Positions 1 to 6,237 of a stretch of DNA of 7,883 bases are shown piece after piece. How positions within the stretch are numbered: position 1 is the stretch's first letter; every line of letters begins with the position of its first letter. The translations under genes were made by a program, and so were the position numbers. Origin of the DNA: Akkermansiaceae bacterium UBA1518 (GTDB taxonomy: Bacteria > Verrucomicrobiota > Verrucomicrobiia > Verrucomicrobiales > Akkermansiaceae); assembly GCA_002323895.1 (NCBI GenBank), contig DCQM01000104.1, positions 32,293 to 40,175 of the forward strand, read 5' to 3'. Under the pieces are notes generated by a model. That model was not told the DNA's origin and searched no databases. It saw only the letters and a list, made by a program, of their open reading frames with translations.

Positions 1-242
1 GTCTGCCCAAAAAAGCAGGCCCTCTGATCGCCGATTTCTGGCCAACGTTTTTGAGTCTCCCGGTGCCGAGTATCAGCATAACCCTGAGTATCCGGCAAGA
101 CGATCAGTGTGAAGTCATCTGCTGATTTGACAGAATCATGAGTGATTGGAGGAGGCAGCGTTTTTTTCTCATCGGCAAAAATCGAAGCCGTCCATAACAA
201 CGGCCAGACAAGCCAAATCGATTGTCGAATTAAGCGCTTCAT
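1..242 (-). CDS. Secreted calcineurin-like metallophosphoesterase, N-terminal fragment (cut by window edge)
   Basis: This is an open frame of 80 codons running off the left edge, so only the N-terminus is visible. Residues 1-23 look like a Sec signal peptide: basic MKRLIRQ, then a hydrophobic IWLVWPLLW core, then ASIFA before the charged DEKK. After a short linker comes FTLIVLPDTQGY (residues 44-55), the first beta strand and metal-binding motif of a subgroup of calcineurin-like phosphoesterases. That subgroup carries D-T-Q where the classical family has D-x-H. The following RHRETQKRWPEIGDQRACFF stretch fits this subgroup as I remember it, where a helix leads towards a GDx motif that would lie outside the window. 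The ATG at 242 has GAGG four bases upstream and lies 22 bases after the stop of the CotH-domain gene, so the two are probably co-transcribed. The likely role is hydrolysis of a phosphoester outside the cytoplasm; the substrate is unknown. The missing C-terminus prevents a firmer call. Confidence 0.72.
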   Translation of the reverse strand, partial: MKRLIRQSIWLVWPLLWTASIFADEKKTLPPPITHDSVKSADDFTLIVLPDTQGYADTRHRETQKRWPEIGDQRACFFGQ

Positions 243-246
243 GAAG

Positions 247-250
247 CCTC
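247..250 (-). promoter_or_regulatory. Ribosome binding site of the metallophosphoesterase gene
   Basis: GAGG on the minus strand, four bases before the ATG at 242 and inside the 22-base gap after the CotH gene stop. It is the clearest Shine-Dalgarno-like sequence in the window. It supports the chosen start and independent initiation within a shared transcript. Confidence 0.5.
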
Positions 251-264
251 AAAGAAAAATTGCT

Positions 265-3200
265 CTAACGTAACTCTGCTTTGACCCGGAAGAAACGCTG
301 GCTATCAGCTATCGCAGGTGTCGCCAAGCGCACGGTACGAGTCACCGTTCCATCGCCATTGGAAATCACGACTACCTCGACGAAATCGGCCGGGTCACTA
401 CTCCAATTTTGAAGGTCGGTGGTTGTCTCAACCGTTGTCCGCACATCATCAGCGACTTCCCTCACGGTGTAGGTGAAAGAATCGTAAAGGATGCCATCGA
501 TAATCATGCGGCTAGCACTGGCAGATCCCGATTGCGTCGCATCATTATCACTGGTTCCAAGCGCATGCTCCAGAAGAGCATTCAATCCATCACCGTCGAG
601 ATCATCCGATGGATTGCCCGCAAGCAGAGTGCCATCAGAACTTCCAGGTGTTCCTCCAGGAGCGACACTTGCCCTCCAGTGAGTAGGCTCAGAAGGGTCG
701 AGATTCTGACCCGGCGCCCTAAGAACTATGCTATAGCCAAGTGTGTCGGCTGCTACAGGCCAAGGCGACTTATCGTTATAAGAGAATTCCTTGATCGTGC
801 CATTCGAGGCGTCCTCAAGTTTCAACTTCTCCCCTGCATTACTCAAACTCGTAGAATTTGCAAAGACTCCCGCGACTGGGAGTCCTTTACCATAAGCGAG
901 TTCAAATGCGGCGAGATCACGCACAACGAGAACCCGCCCGCCTGGCGCCACGCTGGAGACGGAGCTTCCGGTAAAATCAAAATCGATACCACTGGTGAAT
1001 TTTACACCTGCAAGATCCAGAGTTACGGAGTCACTCACGTTCATCAATTCGATATACTCGGCAAGTCCATCAGGCTCGGGATGATACATGATTTCAGTAA
1101 TGACGAGATGCTCCTGTTGGTCGGTAGGATTGCCGGCGTAGGAAGTGAAATTGTTCTCCATTCCATGTTGGTCAATAAGCGTAAGCGCCTCTCCAAGGTT
1201 CGAAAGGTGTCCTTTATAGGGGCTCACCACAAAATTCCCCTGCCCTCCGGCAGGACCAGTCTTACGAGCGCGAAAAGACTTAGCATCCGGGCTTAGGTAG
1301 AGTGTCCAGCCCGCAGGAATAACCGTGCCAGCAGGTATCTCAAATTCAACTCCGCCTCTTACCTTCCAGTTTGAGACATCGACCGCAATCCCATTGTTGT
1401 TCACAAGCTCAATATACTCTTCATCCTGATTGGTCGAAACGGGGTTAAATTCGATTGCTCCAAACTCGATTAGAGGCTCAATACTCCCGTTAGAATCAGC
1501 GATACCACCATGCAATTCCGGCATGAAGATTAGATCGCTACTCCCCAAAGACCGATTCATGCCATGGATCGCAAGGACGTTGGTCCCAGGTCTGAGCTCA
1601 CCGCGAGATGCGCTGACATTCCAGGTATCATACTCCAAGGGGTCAGCTTCATAGCCAGCAGTAGCAATCGAGTTCCAAGCAGGATTAGACGGAGCCTTTT
1701 CTGCTGCAATCTTGGTGCCGTTGAGATAAACGACAAAACCATCATCATACTTCATTCGCAACTCCATCGCCTGATAGATAGAGGGGTCAGCAACCTCGAA
1801 TTCACAACGCATGTAGACCGAGGAATGAGTCCCCCGCATCATTGCTTCAGTATCGGTGCCAATAAGCGGATCATATTTTGTGCTAGAATCGAATCCTACG
1901 CCAGTAGTTCCCGCAAGCCAGTTGGTGTCGTTAAAATCAAATTCCATCCAGGAGTTATCGACGGAGTCGTCGTTAGGAACGAAGTGAGTCAGAGGTGCTC
2001 CCGCTGATAACAGAGGAGTGTATGCAAGACTCAGCTGACCCGTCTGCGCATCAGGGATAGAATTTTGAGAGTAAATAAATGCCCTTCGTGGCGCTAAAAA
2101 TTCGTCGCGTAAACGCTGGACTCCTTCAGCCATGGTTTCGACATCAGGATTATTAGTCGTGTATGGAACGGCGGGAGCAGAACCCCCATCCGCGTTGTGT
2201 AGCCAAGAACCCCACTTTTCAAAATCGAGCTGGGCATCTGAAGGCACGATATCTTCGGGGTCTAGCAAAGCTGACAGCTCATTGAGTCTACGTTCGTAAT
2301 AGCGCTCTTCCATGGGCGTATCAGCTGACTGTAAATAGAGATCATGTAAGCTTCGAACCCGACGGTAGAACATGGCTCTCGTCGATCGACGGCTATAGAG
2401 CTGAGAAAGGAGGCGCACGGAATTGCCTGTCTCGATATAGCCATTTGTCTCCATAAGGTTACTAAAATAGTTGAATTGCGATCTCCAATAGCGCCCTTGA
2501 GAGAGGTCGAGGTCCCAGGGGAGGAGTGCCCACTCGTCAGTCTTCCCGGTATCACGGTAGATGTACCAATTCTTCCGGTGCATGTCGATGTTCCGGATAA
2601 CGGCCGCGGCAGCCATCATGTTGACGCACATCGGTATGTTGACGTTGTCGAAGGTGAAATTGTCCAGCGAGGCGCCACTCTGGGCGAGGCCATTGATCAA
2701 GTCCTGAAGGTCGGAATTATTCTCGTCGCGCCGGTTCTTCTTTTCGAACCCCGAATTGGCACTTCCTGTCAGAGTATTGTTGTAAGCCTTATACAACGCG
2801 CCATCCTCATTGAGCCCCGCGCGCTTCAAATAAATATTATCGGCGTCTTCAACGAAGTCTGCCGTACTAAAAAATTCGGCGTTCTGCTGTACACGAACCG
2901 TGTATGCGAAGTGAGCATGCACGCCAGCATTACGCATGATCTCATAGCCCATAACATGGCGAACCTTTGACTTGTCGGCCCAGTTGGTGATGAGGTCAAT
3001 ATCCTTGGTTCGAGGAGCATCCTCGCTCCACCTGAAGCGCTGGCTCTTATTAAAATCAATATTGTAACTTTTCTTGGGGAATCCTCCAGTCGACTGACCA
3101 TGACGATTAAAAAAGACATTATCGTAAAGCTCGCCCAAATAAAAAATCGCACCACGCGTTCCACCCGTTCCAGTGGCTCGCGCTGGGTTTTGGACAAACC

Positions 3201-4683
3201 ATTCCACGACGCTGAGCTTAGTTTTAATAGAGGGATCCACCGCAACCGTTCCGACATATTGGTGGGAGTCGACAGGATCCTTGAAGGCGGGTATTTTTGT
3301 TTCTAGCCCCAACTCGTCACTCGCCTCGAATCTCCAACGGATCATCTCTCCCGAGTCGAAGTCGCTTCCAGGGATGGCAGCGGTAAAGATGCCATCATTG
3401 GCCAAAGCGTCAGAGCCAGTGCCCTCATCATTCATGAGAAGTGTCTTCTCGCCACCAAACATGACACGATAGAACATGGTAACCGAGGCAACAGGAGACG
3501 AAACGGCTTCCATCTTAGCCGTGACAATGAGGTCTTGGCCAGCGGTAGGCCTCTCGGGCTTATCGGTAAAACTGACAAATAGAGGACCAGCGGCCTGGCC
3601 GCTGGAATTGGGGAGCCCCGGAGTTGGCGAATTAAAAAAACCTTCACGTTGCGCTCCAGAAGTATCGACAACAGCGGCCGTAAGCTCGGGATAAATAAGA
3701 AAATCAGAGCTATTTGCCGACCGATTTAGGCCGTGTATCGCAAGGATGTTTACTCCTTCCACCACCTGCGTTGCGCCCGCCGTGGCATCAACCACAATTG
3801 GTTCAGCTGCCGCGACAGAGTCGGATCGCGATCCCGTAGCATTGGAATTCCAAGCCAGATTGCCAGGGTTATTGTAGCTCCCTGATTCCACTCCATTGAT
3901 GTAGGCAACAAATCCATCGTCACAATTCACGCTGAGAGAGAGCGATTGTATCTGGTTATTATTTGGGTCGTAAGTGAATGGAATACGGATGTAACAACTG
4001 GCGTTGATTGACTGCATCGCCGGCTTGAGAGTCGAGTTGCCGAGGTTCGTGTCGCCCACCAAGTCGAGGAGAACCCCCGAGTCGAATCCAACTCCCGTCG
4101 TAGTTGAAGTCCAGGCCGAATCATTGAAGGAGTCTGGACGTGCCTGCCAGGTGTCACCCAGTGAGCCATCCGATGGCACAAAATACTTGGCCGGCAAAGT
4201 GCCACTGATCAACTGCTGCTGTGTCACAGACCCAAAACTATCTTTTCCGTATGACTGGTCCTCAAATTGCAAAGGATAAGTCGAGCCAAAATCGGTTAGG
4301 ACGGTGACGGCATCTGGTGCCACCAAGGCAAGGTAACCACTTTTCAAAGGGAGTTTAAAACTAGTGTGTAACTCTGCCTCTGGATTTGAACGATCCTTAT
4401 CAGAAGCGAAAATAACAAGGTAACCCCCAGCCGGGATAGTGACTGCGGGAATTCGCCACTTGTCGAGGTTACTCGCCTTATCAGTCAGGAAGTAGCCGTC
4501 GAGATCGACCTCGTTCCCATCTGGATTGTGAATTTCGATCCAGTCCGAAAAATCGCCATCTTCATCGGCCAAGACCGTATCGTTATCGGCCATAAATTCG
4601 GAAATAACCGGTGTCGCATTAAGAAAAACAGAGCCGGCCACAAGGGCCTGGACGGTAGTGAGTAGAAATGTATTCGGCTTCAT
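265..4683 (-). CDS. Giant secreted CotH kinase-family protein with three lamin-tail domains
   Basis: This 1472-residue protein is probably an exported surface or extracellular protein. Residues 1-23 form a signal peptide (MKPN, hydrophobic FLLTTVQALVAGSVFL, NA). Lamin-tail (LTD) domain 1 is at about 26-132 (VISEFMADN, DWIEIHNP, LDGYFLTD). A beta-rich module is at 168-335, an Ig-like stretch at about 366-480, and the CotH domain at about 487-780. The beta-rich module recurs at 900-1058. LTD 2 is near 1072-1170 and LTD 3 near 1191-1300 (ITEIMYHPEP, EYIELMN). The C-terminal module spans 1358-1472, with DDLDGDG and terminal RFFRVK. CotH hallmarks are KKSYNIDF (537-544), NWADKSKVR (567-575), DMHRKNW (700-706) and LPWDLDL (721-727). 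D700/N705 and D724/D726 are candidate catalytic and metal ligands, by analogy with spore-coat kinase CotH. Kinase activity is inferred and the target is unknown. The gene has its own predicted promoter, and its stop is 22 bases from a phosphoesterase gene. No clear Shine-Dalgarno precedes the ATG, but the signal peptide fits this start. Confidence 0.9.
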   Translation of the reverse strand: MKPNTFLLTTVQALVAGSVFLNATPVISEFMADNDTVLADEDGDFSDWIEIHNPDGNEVDLDGYFLTDKASNLDKWRIPAVTIPAGGYLVIFASDKDRSNPEAELHTSFKLPLKSGYLALVAPDAVTVLTDFGSTYPLQFEDQSYGKDSFGSVTQQQLISGTLPAKYFVPSDGSLGDTWQARPDSFNDSAWTSTTTGVGFDSGVLLDLVGDTNLGNSTLKPAMQSINASCYIRIPFTYDPNNNQIQSLSLSVNCDDGFVAYINGVESGSYNNPGNLAWNSNATGSRSDSVAAAEPIVVDATAGATQVVEGVNILAIHGLNRSANSSDFLIYPELTAAVVDTSGAQREGFFNSPTPGLPNSSGQAAGPLFVSFTDKPERPTAGQDLIVTAKMEAVSSPVASVTMFYRVMFGGEKTLLMNDEGTGSDALANDGIFTAAIPGSDFDSGEMIRWRFEASDELGLETKIPAFKDPVDSHQYVGTVAVDPSIKTKLSVVEWFVQNPARATGTGGTRGAIFYLGELYDNVFFNRHGQSTGGFPKKSYNIDFNKSQRFRWSEDAPRTKDIDLITNWADKSKVRHVMGYEIMRNAGVHAHFAYTVRVQQNAEFFSTADFVEDADNIYLKRAGLNEDGALYKAYNNTLTGSANSGFEKKNRRDENNSDLQDLINGLAQSGASLDNFTFDNVNIPMCVNMMAAAAVIRNIDMHRKNWYIYRDTGKTDEWALLPWDLDLSQGRYWRSQFNYFSNLMETNGYIETGNSVRLLSQLYSRRSTRAMFYRRVRSLHDLYLQSADTPMEERYYERRLNELSALLDPEDIVPSDAQLDFEKWGSWLHNADGGSAPAVPYTTNNPDVETMAEGVQRLRDEFLAPRRAFIYSQNSIPDAQTGQLSLAYTPLLSAGAPLTHFVPNDDSVDNSWMEFDFNDTNWLAGTTGVGFDSSTKYDPLIGTDTEAMMRGTHSSVYMRCEFEVADPSIYQAMELRMKYDDGFVVYLNGTKIAAEKAPSNPAWNSIATAGYEADPLEYDTWNVSASRGELRPGTNVLAIHGMNRSLGSSDLIFMPELHGGIADSNGSIEPLIEFGAIEFNPVSTNQDEEYIELVNNNGIAVDVSNWKVRGGVEFEIPAGTVIPAGWTLYLSPDAKSFRARKTGPAGGQGNFVVSPYKGHLSNLGEALTLIDQHGMENNFTSYAGNPTDQQEHLVITEIMYHPEPDGLAEYIELMNVSDSVTLDLAGVKFTSGIDFDFTGSSVSSVAPGGRVLVVRDLAAFELAYGKGLPVAGVFANSTSLSNAGEKLKLEDASNGTIKEFSYNDKSPWPVAADTLGYSIVLRAPGQNLDPSEPTHWRASVAPGGTPGSSDGTLLAGNPSDDLDGDGLNALLEHALGTSDNDATQSGSASASRMIIDGILYDSFTYTVREVADDVRTTVETTTDLQNWSSDPADFVEVVVISNGDGTVTRTVRLATPAIADSQRFFRVKAELR
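1510..1986 (-). repeat. Protein-level repeat copy 2: beta-rich 'FVP/DDGFV/LAIHG' module (residues 900-1058)
   Basis: This is the second copy of a module of about 160 residues, located after the CotH domain. It keeps the landmarks of copy 1 in order: HFVPND, W..FDFNDTNW, TGVGFDSS, YDDGFVVYLNG, NPAWNSIAT, GTNVLAIHGMNRS, SSDLIFMPELHGG. The pattern suggests a jelly-roll/galactose-binding-like fold, a type often placed beside catalytic domains in secreted proteins; the fold is inferred. The identity is visible only after translation, so the duplication is old rather than recent. Confidence 0.75.
3679..4182 (-). repeat. Protein-level repeat copy 1: beta-rich 'FVP/DDGFV/LAIHG' module (residues 168-335)
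   Basis: This is the first copy of the module, between LTD 1 and the Ig-like stretch. Landmarks are YFVPSDGSLGDTW, FNDSAW, TGVGFDSG, CDDGFVAYINGVE, NLAWNSNATG, GVNILAIHGLNRS and SSDFLIYPELTA. It has cysteines at residues 230 and 254 that could pair, but the aligned positions in copy 2 are V956 and Y979. If a disulfide forms, it is specific to this copy. Copy 1 is slightly longer because of inserts around residues 205-245 and 290-305. Confidence 0.75.
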
Positions 4684-4704
4684 AGCTGAGTGCGCATCGC
4701 CGTA

Positions 4705-4717
4705 ATATCGACGATAT
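4705..4717. promoter_or_regulatory. Perfect 6+1+6 palindrome, possible operator
   Basis: The minus strand reads ATATCG-T-CGATAT, two perfect six-base arms around one central base. It begins within a few bases of the transcription start predicted from the -10 box at 4726-4731 and ends 21 bases before the CotH gene ATG. That position suits a repressor site or a short 5'-UTR element. No specific regulator is recognised, and short A/T-rich palindromes occur by chance. Confidence 0.3.
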
Positions 4718-4725
4718 GAGTAAGA

Positions 4726-4754
4726 AATATAGATGTGTGTGTACTCGTCTTCAA
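4726..4754 (-). promoter_or_regulatory. Sigma70-like promoter of the CotH-domain gene
   Basis: On the minus strand, a -35 box TTGAAG (4749-4754, four of six consensus bases) and a -10 box TATATT (4726-4731, five of six) are separated by exactly 17 bases. Transcription would begin near 4719, giving a 5'-UTR of about 36 bases. The placement in the only sizeable intergenic gap supports a separate transcription unit for the CotH and phosphoesterase genes. This is a consensus match by eye. Confidence 0.5.
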
Positions 4755-4824
4755 CCGAGCAGGATTTATTTTATCCCGAGTAGGCTAAGGCGTCTAGCTT
4801 GGAAACCCCACAATTTTCTGGAGC

Positions 4825-6237
4825 TTAGCCCAGTAGATCCTTAATCACATGGCCATGCACATCGGTGAGCCGGAAGTCGCGGCCCTGACTGCGGAAGGTG
4901 AGGCGTTTATGGTCGATGCCTAGCTGGTGAAGAATAGTGGCATGGAGATCGTGGACGTGAACTTTGTTCTCGGTGGCGTGATAGCCAAAGTCATCAGTCG
5001 CACCGTAGGTGAGGCCAGGTTTCATTCCACCGCCGGCCATCCACATCGTAAAGCCGTGCGGGTGATGGTCACGCCCCCAGGTTTTGCCCATCACTTGCGC
5101 CACCGGTGTCCGGCCAAATTCGCCGCCCCAGATGACAAGGGTGTCGTCAAGTAAACCACGTTGCTTAAGATCAGCAATGAGCGCAGCAATCGGTTGGTCG
5201 GCCGCGCCACATTGCCGTCGGTGTTCGCGATCCATATCGGTATGCGAATCCCAACCACGGTCGTAGAGTTGCACAAAACGAACACCACGCTCGACAAGGC
5301 GACGCGCCATCAGGCAGTTCCGAGCGAAAGATGGCTTCACGCGATCAGCGCCATATTGCTCAAGGGTTTTCTCTGACTCCTTACTCAGATCGGCAAGTTG
5401 CGGCACGCTGGCTTGCATACGAAAGGCCAATTCATACGAAGCAATGCGAGTCGCGATCTCGGGATCACCCAGAGTCTGGTGTTGGCGGCGATTCATCCAC
5501 TGCAGTAGATCAAGTTCAGTTCGCCGACCCTTGGTCGAGACGCCCTTTGGATTATCAAGATGGAGCACTGGAGCACCACTATTCCGGAAAGGCACGCCAG
5601 CGTGCCGGGATTCGAGAAATCCATTCCCCCAAAAACTCTGCAAAAGCGGTTGGCCATCGCTCACTCCGGAAGTCAGCACCGTATAAGCAGGAAGGTCATC
5701 ATTAACCGAACCAAGCCCATAAGACATCCAGGATCCAAGAGTCGGCCGATCACCCAATAAGGTTCCGCAGTTCATGAAATTCACCCCCGGATCGTGTACG
5801 TTGGTGTCAGTGTGCATCGAACGAATCACCGTCAATTCATCGGCGACCGTTGCAAGATGAGGCATCAGTTCTGAGATGATCGTGCCTGATTCCCCGCGGG
5901 GACGAAATGAATAGGGCGAACCCTTTAGGTTCGGTGTTCCACGAATCAACGCAAACTGCTGATGGTCCTTCAGCAACTCCTTTGGAATCGCTTCCCCATC
6001 GAGTTCATTGAGCTTCGGCTTGGGGTCAAAAAGATCGATGTGCGAAGGCCCCCCCGCCATGAAGAGAAAAATGACGCGCTTTGCGTTGGGAGCATGATGG
6101 AAGTTTGGCAAGCTCCCCTGCCCAGCGTGAAGCTTGTCATTCAGCAAGGACGCAAGCGCTACCGAACCAATCCCACCCGCCGACCGCCCCAGAAAAGCGC
6201 GGCGGGTAAGATCTGCTGAGGAGCATGGATGGTTCAT
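4825..6237 (-). CDS. DUF1501 family exported protein (alkaline phosphatase/sulfatase-like fold)
   Basis: This 470-residue protein is close to the usual length of DUF1501 proteins (PF07394), which are abundant in Planctomycetota and Verrucomicrobiota and are placed in the alkaline phosphatase-like superfamily. The N-terminus has a Tat signal: TRRAFLG at residues 11-17, then a glycine/alanine-rich hydrophobic stretch to about residue 35. Family motifs in order are RVIFLFMAGGPSHIDLFDPKP (54-74), MHTDTNVHDPG (141-151), DRGWDSHTDM (326-335), VIWGGEFGRTP (368-378), GRDHHPHGFTMWMAGGG (388-404) and HVHDLHATILHQLGID (427-442). These His/Asp-rich blocks probably form a metal-dependent site, but the reaction and substrate are not established. 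The ATG at 6237 is preferred because it overlaps the upstream TGA (ATGA) and puts the twin arginines near the N-terminus. A GTG at 6291 would add 18 residues overlapping the upstream gene. The upstream PSD1 gene is a common partner of this family. Confidence 0.93.
   Translation of the reverse strand: MNHPCSSADLTRRAFLGRSAGGIGSVALASLLNDKLHAGQGSLPNFHHAPNAKRVIFLFMAGGPSHIDLFDPKPKLNELDGEAIPKELLKDHQQFALIRGTPNLKGSPYSFRPRGESGTIISELMPHLATVADELTVIRSMHTDTNVHDPGVNFMNCGTLLGDRPTLGSWMSYGLGSVNDDLPAYTVLTSGVSDGQPLLQSFWGNGFLESRHAGVPFRNSGAPVLHLDNPKGVSTKGRRTELDLLQWMNRRQHQTLGDPEIATRIASYELAFRMQASVPQLADLSKESEKTLEQYGADRVKPSFARNCLMARRLVERGVRFVQLYDRGWDSHTDMDREHRRQCGAADQPIAALIADLKQRGLLDDTLVIWGGEFGRTPVAQVMGKTWGRDHHPHGFTMWMAGGGMKPGLTYGATDDFGYHATENKVHVHDLHATILHQLGIDHKRLTFRSQGRDFRLTDVHGHVIKDLLG
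6234..6237 (-). other. ATGA stop-start overlap between the PSD1 and DUF1501 genes
   Basis: On the minus strand the ATG of the DUF1501 gene (6237-6235) shares bases with the TGA of the PSD1 gene (6236-6234). No strong Shine-Dalgarno precedes it. Translational coupling, with terminating ribosomes re-initiating, is a reasonable reading. It implies a single transcript and matched amounts of the two proteins. Confidence 0.75.

Larger units (their letters stand above)
4684..4824. other. 141-bp intergenic region between the DUF1501 and CotH-domain genes
   Basis: This is the only non-coding stretch over 30 bases in the window. On the minus strand it runs from the TAA of the DUF1501 gene to the ATG of the CotH gene. 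It is more A/T-rich than its flanks and holds a sigma70-like promoter and a palindrome. I found no strong intrinsic terminator: the best hairpin (4760-4778) has a six-pair stem with one G-U pair and no following U-run. Read-through from the DUF1501 gene is therefore possible. Confidence 0.7.

Noticed and set aside
409..1296. A 295-codon open frame on the plus strand inside the CotH gene
   Set aside because: It is entirely antisense to a gene with strong domain evidence. Its translation is rich in Arg, Ser and Ile with no recognisable motif, as expected of a shadow frame.
1564..2970. Further plus-strand frames antisense to the CotH gene (for example 1564-2007 and 2476-2970)
   Set aside because: No family motifs, no ribosome binding sites, and complete overlap with the conserved CotH and repeat regions.
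2826..3257. A 143-codon alternative minus-strand frame within the CotH domain, considered as a possible frameshift remnant
   Set aside because: The main frame is continuous through all CotH motifs, so nothing suggests that sequence was displaced into another frame.
4760..4778. Hairpin after the DUF1501 gene as an intrinsic terminator
   Set aside because: The stem is six pairs with one G-U and an A/T-rich loop, and no run of T follows on the transcribed strand.
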